This document shows positions 17,021 to 25,282 of a stretch of DNA of 64,000 nt, piece by piece. The stretch's first letter is position 1; the number at the start of each line of letters is the position of its first letter. Below the pieces are notes generated by a model. That model ran no database searches, had not been told where the DNA came from, and worked only from the letters and a program-made list of their open reading frames with translations. Position numbers and translations under genes: made by a program. Source of the DNA: JAWXBA01 sp048499805 (lineage in GTDB: Bacteria > Gemmatimonadota > Gemmatimonadetes > Gemmatimonadales > GWC2-71-9). The DNA is taken from NCBI GenBank assembly GCA_048499805.1, contig JASNZF010000003.1, positions 434,001 through 498,000 of the forward strand. The letters run 5' to 3'.

Positions 17021-17127
17021 GGCGAGGCGTCTCCAGGCGATGCCGAACTCGCCGCCAGCGCTGACGGCTCCCTTCTCCCTTTCGCCTTCTCCCTTCTAAT
17101 TTCCTGCCTCTCACCTCTTCCTCCCCT
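16989..17127. repeat. Weak purine/pyrimidine foldback
   Basis: A purine-rich stretch (16989-17027, units such as GCGAGAACGGAGAAG) faces a pyrimidine-rich one (17069-17127, CTTCTCCCTTTCGCCTTCTCCC). The two are imperfectly complementary, like the better foldbacks at 6358 and 17571. It lies at the end of the oxygenase remnant and just before the DUF6526 gene. Confidence 0.35.
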
Positions 17128-17140
17128 TCGCGAGGCTCTG

Positions 17141-17572
17141 ATGTCCCAGTCCTACGCCAACCACACCCGCTGGTTCCCGTGGTACCACTTCCTGGTGGCC
17201 CCGATCCTGTTCGGGTACGCCACCTACATGATCGTGGTGGCCGCGCGACAGCCGTCGCTTGCCAGCGCCGCTGATGCCGTCGTGGCGATCGCGATCGCCC
17301 TCGGGGTGGCCCTGGGCCGCGTCATGGCGCTGCGGGTCCAGGACCGCGTCATCCGGCTCGAGGAACGGCTCCGCCTGGCCCGCCTGCTTCCCGCCGAGGA
17401 GGCCGCGAAGGCCGAGTCGGTGCTCCGGACCGGGCAGCTGATCGCCCTGCGGTTCGCCTCGGATACCGAGTTTCCGGCGTTGGTGGGGCGGGTGATGAGC
17501 GGGGAGCTCACCGAGCCGAAGGCCATCAAGCAGGCGGTGCGGGAGTGGCGGGCGGACTGGCTGAGGGTGTGA
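17141..17572 (+). CDS. DUF6526 family membrane protein
   Basis: 143 residues: the N-terminal SQSYANHTRWFPWYHFLVAP motif and the membrane segments at about 17-33 and 46-62 are followed by ALRVQDRVIRLEERLRL and LIALRFASDTEFPALV, the conserved features of this uncharacterised family. It is probably an inner-membrane protein with a cytoplasmic C-terminus. ATG 17141 is preceded by a pyrimidine-rich tract, and the gene ends in the purine heptad repeat at 17571. Function unknown. Confidence 0.85.
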   Translation: MSQSYANHTRWFPWYHFLVAPILFGYATYMIVVAARQPSLASAADAVVAIAIALGVALGRVMALRVQDRVIRLEERLRLARLLPAEEAAKAESVLRTGQLIALRFASDTEFPALVGRVMSGELTEPKAIKQAVREWRADWLRV

Positions 17573-17691
17573 GGGGAGCGAGAAGCGAGAAGCAGAATGC
17601 AAGAAGTGAGAGGTGAGAGGTAAGAGGTAAGAGGAAGTCTCTCCACCGCTTGCTTCTCACTTCTCACTTCCACCCTCTCACCTCTTACCCC
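17571..17691. repeat. Purine-heptad foldback, second copy
   Basis: 17571-17636 consists of GAGAAGC, GAGAAGT and GAGAGGT-like heptads; 17640-17691 is the corresponding pyrimidine run (CTTGCTTCTCACTTCTCACT, CCTCTCACCTCTTACC). The arms are nearly contiguous, so it could form one long imperfect hairpin exactly between the convergent DUF6526 and DUF2231 genes. Confidence 0.75.
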
Positions 17692-17694
17692 CGA

Positions 17695-18543
17695 TCAGGG
17701 CGCGGGCTGCCCGATCCGCGCAATCCGCCGGTCGATCCCCGGGTGGGAGGTCTCAGGCAGCTGGCCCTTTGCCGCCTCCAATGCCGCTCGCGCCGAGTCG
17801 GGGAAGCCGAGGCCCTCCAGTGCGTCGGCCAGCAGGAGGGTGTGCCGTGACACCAGCCGCGGCTGGTCGGCCGGCGGGGTCATCCCGGCCAGCAGTGCCC
17901 TGGCGCGGGCGGGGTCGCCACGATCGATCATCATCGACTCGACGACCATGTACTGGACGGTGGGGTCGTCGGCATTTCGGGAGACGAGTTCGTCAATCAG
18001 CCTGGCGGCATCCACGTGCCGACCCTCGCTCCGATCCTTGACCAGGTTGTGGTAGAGCGCGGCCGTCAGCAGGCGGTTGACGTCCTCGGGCTCACCACTG
18101 CGAACTCCCACCCCGCCGGCGTAGCTGTAGACCAGTTCCCCACCATGCTCCCCGGCCTCGTAGACGGCGAAGCCACCGGCCAGCCCGACCACCGCCGAGG
18201 CGGCCAGCACCCCGCGCTGCCACTTTCGGCCGGCCCCGGCCAGGGCGACCAGCTCGAGGGCGGCCACGCCGAGGAAGATGTTGCGGGTCCGCTCGCCCCA
18301 CTCCTCGTGCTCCACCACGGCGTCCCGGGCCCCGGGCACCCGTTCGGCAGGGCCGTGGGCCTCGTCACCCGACTTGACGGCCAGGACCGCGGCGACGGTG
18401 CCGAGCAGCAGGAGCGTGGTGGCCGCGGGGCTGGTCCACTTCAGCTTGCCGGTGAGCGAGACCACCCGGAGGGCCACTCCGACGAGCAGGAGGGCCACGA
18501 CAAAGTGCACGATCTGGGGATGAAACACGCCAATCTCAGGCAT
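17695..18543 (-). CDS. DUF2231-type membrane protein with TPR-like C-terminus
   Basis: 282 residues. PEIGVFHPQIVHFVVALLLVGVALR starts a four-helix DUF2231 membrane domain (helices at about 8-28, 36-54, 85-100 and 112-130); DUF2231 carries histidines at helix ends and is thought to bind heme. After about residue 165 a soluble helical region (HVDAARLIDELVSRNADDPT, DSARAALEAAKGQLPE) looks like degenerate tetratricopeptide repeats, probably periplasmic. It overlaps the EF-G-like gene by 8 bp, so the two are coupled. No function can be assigned. Confidence 0.75.
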   Translation of the reverse strand: MPEIGVFHPQIVHFVVALLLVGVALRVVSLTGKLKWTSPAATTLLLLGTVAAVLAVKSGDEAHGPAERVPGARDAVVEHEEWGERTRNIFLGVAALELVALAGAGRKWQRGVLAASAVVGLAGGFAVYEAGEHGGELVYSYAGGVGVRSGEPEDVNRLLTAALYHNLVKDRSEGRHVDAARLIDELVSRNADDPTVQYMVVESMMIDRGDPARARALLAGMTPPADQPRLVSRHTLLLADALEGLGFPDSARAALEAAKGQLPETSHPGIDRRIARIGQPAP

Positions 18544-20578
18544 GGGATTCCTGGGGTTGATTGTCGGCCGCGACCCGCGCGGCCACGTCGGGCGGGGCCT
18601 CGGCGTAGCCATGCGGTGACACGTGGTAGGTGCCCCGCCCATGGGTAATGGAATACAGGGTGGTGCTGTAGCGATAGAGCTCGGCCTCCGGCACGATGGC
18701 CCGGACCTTGGTCAGGCGGCCCGCCTGCTCGGTGCCGACGATCTGGCCCCGGCGGGCGCTGAGGTCGCCCATCACCTCGCCGAGGACATCATCCGGCGTC
18801 ATCACCTCGATCGTGACCAGCGGCTCGAGCAGCACCGGCTTGCACTTGGGCGCGACGTTCCGGAAGCCCAAAATGCCGGCCATCTTGAACGACATCTCGT
18901 TGGAGTCGACGTCGTGGTAGGAGCCGTCGTAGCAGGCCACCTGAAAATCCACCAGCGGATACCCCGCCACCACGCCGCGCTCGGCGGCCTCCTGGACCCC
19001 GCGATCGACCGCCGGGATGTACTTGCTGGGGATCACCCCACCCTTGATCTCGTCCACGAAGAGATAGCCGGCCCCGCGCGGCCGCGGTGAGATCCGGATC
19101 CAGCAGTCGCCGAACTGGCCGCGCCCGCCCGACTGCTTCTTGTGCTTGCCCTGGCCCTCGGCGCTGCCGCGAATCGTCTCGCGGTACGCGATCCGGGGCC
19201 GGGTGAGCTCGGCCTCGACGCCGTAGCGCCGCTTGAGCCGGTCGAGGATGATCTCGAAGTGCCGTTCCCCCATGCCATGGATCAGGGTCTGGTGGAGTTC
19301 GGAGCTGTACTCGAAGTGAAAGGCGGGGTCCTCCTCGTGGAGCCGGTGGAGCCCCGCCGCGAGCTTGTCCTCCTCGCCGCGCTTGAGCACCTGGACCGCC
19401 GCCACCGCGACCGCCTCGGGGTAGGGGATCGGCTCGAGGTGGACCGGCTGGTCCCTCCGGCAGAAGGTGTCGTTGGTATGGGTGTCCTTGAGCTTGGCCA
19501 CGGTGCCGATGTCCCCGGCGTGGAGCACCTCCACCTCGCTGCGCTCCTTGCCCTGCTGGACGGACAGGTGGGACAGCTTCTCGGCCAGGCTGTGCTCGGT
19601 GTTCCAGATCTCGTCGCCGTTGCGGATCGACCCGTGATAGAGGCGGAAGAAGGAGATCTCGCCGACGTGCGGCTCATTGATGATCTTGAACACCCGGCCC
19701 AGGAGCGGCGCCTTCGCGGGGACGGTCGCCTCCAGGGGCGAGGGGAGCAGCTCCACCATCTCGGTGAGCAGCGCCTGGATGCCCCAGGTCAGTTCGGGGC
19801 TGCCGCAGAACATCGGCACCACCTCGCCGGCCAGCATCGCCCGCTTGAGCGCCTGCACCAGCCGGGGGCGGGAAATCTCCTCGCCGGCCAGGTACGCCTC
19901 GAGCAGTTCGTCATCGGTGGCGGCGATCGCCTCGGTGAGCTGCTCGTCGTACTTGGCAAACTGCTCGTCGAACGCCTCGGGAATCGGGGACTCGTCGTAC
20001 TCGCCGGTGCGGGTGCCCGGCTTGTACATGTGGGTCTTCCGGGTCAGCAGGTTGATGATGCCCGTGAACGCCTCCCCGCTGCCGAGGGGAATCTCCACGG
20101 GGACGACCTTGGGGGAGAGGTGGGCCTTCACGTCGTCGAAGACCCGCTCGAAGTCGGCCCGTTCCTTGTCCATCTGCGAGACGAAGAGGATCCGGGGCAG
20201 GTGCAGCCGGTCGCACTCCTCCCAGGCGTGCTCGGTGCCAACCTCGACCCCGCTGACGCCGCTCAGCACCACCACCGCGCTGTCGGCGGCGTGGAGGGCG
20301 GCGACCGTCTCCCCAAAGAAGTCGAGGAAACCGGGTGCATCGATCAGGTTGAGCTTGGTGTCCATCCACTCCGCGTAGGCCAACGCGAGGTTGATGGAGT
20401 GCTGGCGCTCGATTTCGTCGGGGGAGTAGTCGGTGAGGGTGGTGCCGTCCTTGATGCTGCCGTGCCGCCGGCTGGAGCCGGAAACGAAGGCCAGGGCGTC
20501 GACCAGGGTGGTCTTGCCGCTGGCCCCGTGGCCCACGAAGGCCACGTTGCGGATCGCCTCACTTGGATAGGTCTTCAT
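18536..20578 (-). CDS. Elongation factor G-like GTPase (EF-G paralogue)
   Basis: 680 residues with the five EF-G domains. G1 is GHGASGKT (16-23) and G3 is DAPG; the G4 position reads SQMD rather than NKxD, the change seen in the EF-G-like group encoded apart from the ribosomal str operon. Domain IV has GQGKHKKQSGGRGQFGD and domain V ends in the STTLYSITHGRGTY block. The C-terminal tail is short and polar. It is probably an accessory factor (alternative translocase, recycling or stress), not the housekeeping EF-G. It is the first gene of an operon with the DUF2231 protein. Confidence 0.88.
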   Translation of the reverse strand: MKTYPSEAIRNVAFVGHGASGKTTLVDALAFVSGSSRRHGSIKDGTTLTDYSPDEIERQHSINLALAYAEWMDTKLNLIDAPGFLDFFGETVAALHAADSAVVVLSGVSGVEVGTEHAWEECDRLHLPRILFVSQMDKERADFERVFDDVKAHLSPKVVPVEIPLGSGEAFTGIINLLTRKTHMYKPGTRTGEYDESPIPEAFDEQFAKYDEQLTEAIAATDDELLEAYLAGEEISRPRLVQALKRAMLAGEVVPMFCGSPELTWGIQALLTEMVELLPSPLEATVPAKAPLLGRVFKIINEPHVGEISFFRLYHGSIRNGDEIWNTEHSLAEKLSHLSVQQGKERSEVEVLHAGDIGTVAKLKDTHTNDTFCRRDQPVHLEPIPYPEAVAVAAVQVLKRGEEDKLAAGLHRLHEEDPAFHFEYSSELHQTLIHGMGERHFEIILDRLKRRYGVEAELTRPRIAYRETIRGSAEGQGKHKKQSGGRGQFGDCWIRISPRPRGAGYLFVDEIKGGVIPSKYIPAVDRGVQEAAERGVVAGYPLVDFQVACYDGSYHDVDSNEMSFKMAGILGFRNVAPKCKPVLLEPLVTIEVMTPDDVLGEVMGDLSARRGQIVGTEQAGRLTKVRAIVPEAELYRYSTTLYSITHGRGTYHVSPHGYAEAPPDVAARVAADNQPQESHA

Positions 20579-20719
20579 TGGCCCGCTTCCCGGAAGGAGG
20601 GATCCTGAGTTTGCGGTCCGATCGGGGAGATGTCAAATCGCTTCACCCTTTCTTCCCACTCCCCTTCATTCCGACCCGCTTCCGGACCCCCTGGCCCCCT
20701 GACCCCCGCCCCCGCTAGT

Positions 20720-20735
20720 CGCGGCTGAAGCCGCG
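20720..20735. repeat. REP-like palindrome CGCGGCTGAAGCCGCG
   Basis: A 7-bp perfect stem with a GA centre lies in the 331-bp gap between the EF-G-like and MFS genes. Similar GGCTGAAGCC palindromes recur in many high-GC genomes as REP-like intergenic repeats. Around it the gap (20579-20909) holds only low-complexity CCCC-rich DNA. Confidence 0.5.
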
Positions 20736-20785
20736 GCTCGGCCCGGTGGGTCGGTGATTTGACCTGCGCCCGTCCATACATTCGG

Positions 20786-20874
20786 CCCGCCTGCCCGCCT
20801 GCCCGCCTGCCCGCCTGCCCGCCTGCCCGCCTGCCCGCCCGCCCGCCCGCCCCCCTGCCCCCCTGCCCCCCCGT
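20786..20874. repeat. Octamer array CCCGCCTG x6 plus C-rich extension
   Basis: Six exact head-to-tail copies of CCCGCCTG occupy 20786-20833, followed by CCCG tetramers and two CCCCCCTG units to about 20874. The reverse complement, CAGGCGGG, belongs to the same octamer family (YMSSSGGG) as the arrays at 3871, 25283 and 50143. It lies 36 bp before the MFS start, where it could influence transcription. Confidence 0.85.
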
Positions 20875-20909
20875 CCCCTACCTTCCCCCATCCCCATCCC
20901 AGGACCGGC

Positions 20910-22268
20910 ATGAGCATCCCAGTGAAGAAGCGGGAGATTTTCGGCTGGGCGATGTTCGATTTCGCCAACTCCAGCTACACCACCGTGGTCATCTCGGTGA
21001 TCTACTCTGCGTTCTTCGTGGGGTACGTGGTGCCGCAGGGATCGACCGCCCGCGATTCGTACTGGTCGCTGGCGATGATCCTCTCCACCGTCCTGGCGCT
21101 GGTCCTGTCCCCGCTGGCCGGGGCGATCTGCGACTACAGCGGTCGCAAGAAGCGCTACCTGGCCCTGACCGCCATCGTTTGCTCGCTGGGCACGGCCGCG
21201 CTGGCGCTGGCCGGACCGGGGCAAGTCGGGCTGGCGATCTTCTTCCTGATCGTCAGCAACGCCGCATTCATGCTCTCCGAGACCTTCACCGGCAGCTTCC
21301 TGCCCGAGATCAGCACCCCGAAGAACATGGGGAAGATCTCCGGGCTGGGCTGGGGCATCGGCTACCTGGGTGGGGTGGTCAGCATCATCGTGGCAGCCCA
21401 GCTCGTGATCGTGGCCGACCCCGACACCGACCTGGCCCGGTTCGTGGCGCAGAACCAGCTCGCCATGGTCGTGGTCGGGATTTTCTTCCTGACCGCCGCC
21501 TTGCCGACCTTCCTGCTGCTCCGGAACCGCTCGACCGCGGTCCCCGGGTATGAGAATGCCGGCCCGATCTTGCTGTTCCGGGCGGGCCTGCGGGAGTTCA
21601 AGCAGTCGGTGGCGGTGGCACGGCAGTACCCGATCCTGTTCCAGTTCCTGGCCGCGTTCATGGTCTACATGGCGGGGCTCGACGCGATCGTGAAGTTCGT
21701 GGGGATCTACGCCCGGGAGGAGGTATCCCTGAGCGTGGCGGAGCTCACGGGGCTCTTCCTGGTCCTCCAGTTCAGCGCCGCCGCCGGGGCGATCGCCTTT
21801 GGTGCCCTGGAGGGGAGGATCGGTCCCAAGAACACCGTGCTGGCCACCCTCGTCTGGTGGATCGTCGGCGTGCTTGGCATCTACATGCTGCCAACGATCG
21901 CCGAGGTAACGGGGGCCGATCCCAAGCGGATCTTCCTGATCCTGGGGCTCTTCGCCGGGGCGGGGATCGGGTCGACCCAGGCGTCGAGCCGAACGGTGGT
22001 CGGGTTGCTGGCTCCCCCCCATCGGGTCAGCCAGATGTTCGGCTTCTGGAGCATGTTCTCGCGCGGCGGCACCCTGCTCGGCATGAGTTTCGGGTTCGTG
22101 GCGGACGGGATCGGGTCGCGCCGGACCGCGGTGCTGCTGATCGTGGCGTTCTTCGTGGTCGGCGCCGTGATGCTCTGGCGGACGGACATAGAGCGTGGGC
22201 TGCGGGAGGCGGCGGGGCAGGGGGGGGAGGTCGGCGGGTCCGCGGGTCCGCGGGTCGGTGGCCTCTGA
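20910..22268 (+). CDS. MFS transporter, UMF1/Atg22-like
   Basis: 452 residues and about 12 membrane segments. KREIFGWAMFDFANSSYTTV at the N-terminus is the Atg22/UMF1 signature, with DYSGRKKRYL in the loop 2-3 position and FGFWSMFSRGGTLLG late in the protein. Substrates of bacterial members are unknown; the yeast relative exports amino acids from the vacuole. The C-terminal tail (GGEVGGSAGPRVGGL) is encoded by the octamer repeat at 22231-22262, so the original end probably lay earlier. The gene has no operon partner. Confidence 0.9.
   Translation: MSIPVKKREIFGWAMFDFANSSYTTVVISVIYSAFFVGYVVPQGSTARDSYWSLAMILSTVLALVLSPLAGAICDYSGRKKRYLALTAIVCSLGTAALALAGPGQVGLAIFFLIVSNAAFMLSETFTGSFLPEISTPKNMGKISGLGWGIGYLGGVVSIIVAAQLVIVADPDTDLARFVAQNQLAMVVVGIFFLTAALPTFLLLRNRSTAVPGYENAGPILLFRAGLREFKQSVAVARQYPILFQFLAAFMVYMAGLDAIVKFVGIYAREEVSLSVAELTGLFLVLQFSAAAGAIAFGALEGRIGPKNTVLATLVWWIVGVLGIYMLPTIAEVTGADPKRIFLILGLFAGAGIGSTQASSRTVVGLLAPPHRVSQMFGFWSMFSRGGTLLGMSFGFVADGIGSRRTAVLLIVAFFVVGAVMLWRTDIERGLREAAGQGGEVGGSAGPRVGGL
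22231..22262 (+). repeat. Octamer repeat inside the 3' end of the MFS gene
   Basis: Units TCGGCGGG, TCCGCGGG, TCCGCGGG and TCGGTGGC run head to tail through the last codons of the MFS gene. They are of the same family as the nine-copy array at 25283-25354. Confidence 0.75.
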
Positions 22269-22291
22269 GCCGGGCTGCCAATGGGGACTGG

Positions 22292-22683
22292 AATCCACGG
22301 ATTGCACAGATGTCACAGATTCGTTCAATGCCTGGGCGGGCATCAGGGTGGTCCGGGAGCCGGGGTTGAGCCACGGATTCCACGGATGACGCGGATTGTT
22401 CCGGGTTCTCGCCGACCGCCTCGCATTCTGAGTGTTCCCAATGTTTGTGGTGAAACTGCATGCAGGGCCAGCATCCCCAGTTCAGGCTGGAGGTGCGCAC
22501 GGCGGCCCTTGGGAAAGGCAGTTCACACCATCATCAGTGAACGACTTGGGGGCACGGGGACCTGCTCCGCGCTCGGTACCATCCTTTTCATCCGTGCAAT
22601 CCGTGGCCCAGCGCAAGTCCTGCAGTGGAAGGATCCCCACCCCGACATCGGACAATCTGTGACATCTGTGTAATCTGTGGATT
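22292..22683. repeat. 392-bp nested foldback element, copy 1
   Basis: The outer arms 22292-22321 and 22654-22683 are inverted repeats (28 of 30 match) made of 9-mers CACAGATTN. The inner arms begin with CCACGGATTCCACGGATGAC at 22371 and end at 22606 (ATCCGTGCAATCCGTGG). The core between them includes GGCGGCCCTTGGGAAAGGCA. Copy 2 lies exactly 1290 bp downstream with no net indel. No intact protein is plausible. The rest of this 502-bp gap (22269-22291 and 22684-22770) shows nothing else. Confidence 0.85.
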
Positions 22684-22770
22684 CCCCTTGTTCTCTCCAC
22701 GAGGCGGTGAACCCATCCGACCACTTGCGGGCCGATTCCCCGGCGCCGACAATTCAAGGGATCGCCACCG

Positions 22771-23523
22771 ATGGAGGACTGGGTGCGCACCGCGTCTGCC
22801 TGGATCGCCGCCTCTCTGCTCTGCCTGCCGGTACTGTCCCCCCTGCACTCCCAGGTCGTCGCCACCGGCGTGGTGACCGACGCCTCGACCAAGCTCCCCT
22901 TGGCGGGAGTCGAAGTCCTCATCGATGGCCACAATCGCCCCGCGCTCACCGACGCGCAGGGACGCTTCTTGATCCAGCGGGTGCCCGATGGCAACCGCGT
23001 TGTCCTGTTCCGCCTGGTTGGGTACCGGCCGGTCCGGACCATGGCCGCCTTCAAGCGCGGCGACACCACCGTAGTGAACGGGATCATGATCGGGTTGGCG
23101 GTGCAGCTCGATTCAGTGCTGGTCCGGGGGACCACTGAGCGATTCCGGGGCATGGGGATGGGGTTGGAGGCATTCGAGGAGCGGCGGAAGATGGGGTTCG
23201 GGATCTTCCTCGACTCGACCCTGCTGCGCCGCAATGAGCATCGGGAACTGGGTGACCTCCTGCGCGGCGAGCCGGGGATCAATGTCACGCGTGTGCGGGG
23301 CGGTGGTTGGCTGATCTATGCGGGTCGTGGCAGCCAGCGCTGCCTGTCGCAGCTCTACGTTGACGGGATCAAGTTCCCCAAGGGAACCAGTACGGACATG
23401 GTCACGGTTTCCAACCTCGTGGCAGTCGAAGTCTATCGAAGCGCCGCTGGGGTTCCCCTCGAGTATGGTGGCATGACCGCCGCGTGCGGGGTCGTGCTGC
23501 TGTGGACCCGGCGGGGGCCCTAG
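22771..23523 (+). CDS. Plug-only TonB-receptor-like protein with carboxypeptidase-regulatory domain
   Basis: 250 residues with a signal peptide (about 1-28, ending LHSQ). Residues 30-115 form a carboxypeptidase regulatory-like beta-sandwich (GVVTDASTKLPLAGVEVLIDG, then FRLVGYRPVRT). Residues 150-245 look like a TonB plug domain (RELGDLLRGEPGINVTRVRG, YVDGIKFPKG, VAVEVYRSAAGVPLEYGG), but no beta-barrel follows. Such plug-only proteins are frequent in Gemmatimonadota; they may be periplasmic partners of receptors or decayed receptors. The gene sits alone between two direct copies of a foldback element, with no conserved neighbour. Confidence 0.75.
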   Translation: MEDWVRTASAWIAASLLCLPVLSPLHSQVVATGVVTDASTKLPLAGVEVLIDGHNRPALTDAQGRFLIQRVPDGNRVVLFRLVGYRPVRTMAAFKRGDTTVVNGIMIGLAVQLDSVLVRGTTERFRGMGMGLEAFEERRKMGFGIFLDSTLLRRNEHRELGDLLRGEPGINVTRVRGGGWLIYAGRGSQRCLSQLYVDGIKFPKGTSTDMVTVSNLVAVEVYRSAAGVPLEYGGMTAACGVVLLWTRRGP

Positions 23524-23581
23524 TTCCCCCTGGGCCTGTCTGGGGGGCTGGCTCGTACTGCGCCACCGATCATCAGAACTG

Positions 23582-23973
23582 AATCCACAGATTACACAGA
23601 TGTCACAGATTCGTTCAATGCCTGGGCAGGCATCAGGGTGGTCCGGGAGTCGGGATTGAGCCACGGATTCCACGGATGACGCGGATTGTTCCGGGTTCTC
23701 GCCAACCGCCTCGCATTCTGAGTATTCCCAGTGTTTTTGGTGGAACGGCATGCAGGGCCAGCATCCCCAGGTCAGGCTGGAGGAGCGCACGGCGGCCCTT
23801 GGGAAAGGCAGTTCACACCATCTTCTGGGAGCGCTTTGGGGGTGCAGGAACAGCTCCGGAGCTGGGTGCAATCCGCGTCATCCGTGCAATCCGTGGCTGC
23901 AAATGGGAGCCCGCAGTGCCCGGACCCCTTCCGGACCCCGAATAATCTGTGAAATCTGCGTAATCTGTGGACT
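23582..23973. repeat. 392-bp nested foldback element, copy 2
   Basis: Outer arms 23582-23611 and 23944-23973 match as inverted repeats at 27 of 30 positions; inner arms 23661-23687 and 23870-23896 at 26 of 27. By hand count, about 227 of the first 240 bases equal copy 1, after which the right third diverges while the arms are kept. It lies in a 568-bp gap (23524-24091) whose remaining parts, including the thiolase leader, show only C-rich DNA. Confidence 0.85.
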
Positions 23974-24091
23974 TCCTTTTCCTTTGGCCGCCCGGGATCG
24001 GTCCCTACCTGACCCGCTACCTTTCCCGCTGACCCCTTCCTCGCCGGGCCGCCCACGGGCGGCCCCTACGCCCCCCCTCACCCCCCTGCCC

Positions 24092-25276
24092 ATGACCGAC
24101 GTCGCCATTGTCTCCACCGCCCGCACCCCGATCGGCAAGGCCTACCGGGGCGCCTTCAACGACACCGATGGCGCCGAGCTCGGCGGCCACGTCATTCGCC
24201 ACGCGGTGGCCCGGGCCGGGATCGATCCCGCCGAGGTTGAAGACGTGATCCTGGGTTGTGCGCTGCCCGAGGGAGCCACCGGGGGGAACATCGCCCGGCA
24301 GGCTGCCATCCGCGGTGGCCTGCCGGTCACCGCCGCTGGTGCAACGATCAACCGGTTCTGTTCATCGGGGCTCCAGGCCATCGTCATGGCGGCGCACCGG
24401 ATCCTGCACGACAGGGTTCCGGTCATGGTGGCCGGGGGACTCGAGTCGATCTCCCTCGTGCAGGGCAAGGCGGGGCTCTACGAGGGGCGCAATGCCTGGC
24501 TGGCCGAGCACCATCCGTCGGTCTTCATGTCGATGCTGGAGACGGCGGAGGTCGTCGCCAGGCGCTACGGTGTCGGGCGCGAGGCGCAGGACGCCTATGC
24601 CCTGCAGAGCCAGCAGCGCACCGCTGCCGCCCAGGCTGCTGGGCGGTTCGACGACGAGATCGTCCCGCTGCCCTCGCGGATGAAGGTGACCGACAAGGCC
24701 ACCGGGGAGGTGTCGTACCGCAACGTGACTCTGGCGCAGGACGAGGGGAATCGTCCGGATACCACCGCCGAAGGACTGGCCGGGCTCAAGCCTGTCGTCG
24801 CACCCGACCTGACGATCACTGCGGGCAATGCCAGCCAGCTCTCCGACGGCGCGTCCGCCTGCGTCCTGATGGACGCCGACCAGGCGGCCCGTCGCGGGCT
24901 CCCGATCCTGGGGTTGTTCCGTGGCTTCACGGTGGCGGGGCTCGAGCCCGACGAGATGGGGATCGGCCCGGTGTTCGCCGTTCCACGGCTGCTGGAACGG
25001 ACCGGGCTCTCGATGGACGACATCGGGATCTGGGAACTCAACGAGGCCTTTGCGGTGCAGGTGGTCTACTGTCGCGACCGGCTGGGGATTCCCGATGACC
25101 TGCTGAACGTGGATGGTGGGGCCATCGCGATCGGACACCCGTACGGAATGAGCGGGGCACGGATGGTTGGCCACGCCCTGATCGAGGGCCGGCGACGGGG
25201 AGTACGCCACGTTTTGACCACGATGTGCGTAGGTGGTGGGATGGGAGCGGCCGGGGTGTTTGAGGTGGTGGGGTAG
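24092..25276 (+). CDS. Thiolase (acetyl-CoA acyltransferase)
   Basis: 394 residues, usual for the family. The nucleophile is C90 in NRFCSSGLQA; the C-terminal NEAFAVQ, the GHPYGMSGAR histidine and the TMCVGGGMG cysteine complete the site. It condenses two acyl-CoA units or cleaves 3-ketoacyl-CoA, in fatty-acid degradation or biosynthetic acetoacetyl-CoA formation. GHPYGMSGAR, instead of the commoner GHPLG, is typical of the acyltransferase (degradative) side. It starts at ATG 24092 at the end of a C-rich leader; no Shine-Dalgarno sequence is obvious. No beta-oxidation partner is adjacent. Confidence 0.93.
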   Translation: MTDVAIVSTARTPIGKAYRGAFNDTDGAELGGHVIRHAVARAGIDPAEVEDVILGCALPEGATGGNIARQAAIRGGLPVTAAGATINRFCSSGLQAIVMAAHRILHDRVPVMVAGGLESISLVQGKAGLYEGRNAWLAEHHPSVFMSMLETAEVVARRYGVGREAQDAYALQSQQRTAAAQAAGRFDDEIVPLPSRMKVTDKATGEVSYRNVTLAQDEGNRPDTTAEGLAGLKPVVAPDLTITAGNASQLSDGASACVLMDADQAARRGLPILGLFRGFTVAGLEPDEMGIGPVFAVPRLLERTGLSMDDIGIWELNEAFAVQVVYCRDRLGIPDDLLNVDGGAIAIGHPYGMSGARMVGHALIEGRRRGVRHVLTTMCVGGGMGAAGVFEVVG

Positions 25277-25282
25277 GGCGGG

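Noticed and set aside
22432..22662. ORF inside foldback copy 1, with a similar ORF at 23731-23952 in copy 2
   Set aside because: The two translations agree only where the DNA agrees, the 3' halves diverge, and the arms read as meaningless repeats; conservation follows the DNA structure, not a protein.
22292..23973. Insertion sequence or composite transposon with transposase
   Set aside because: No transposase frame exists in either copy or between them; only a non-autonomous element or structured repeat can be supported.
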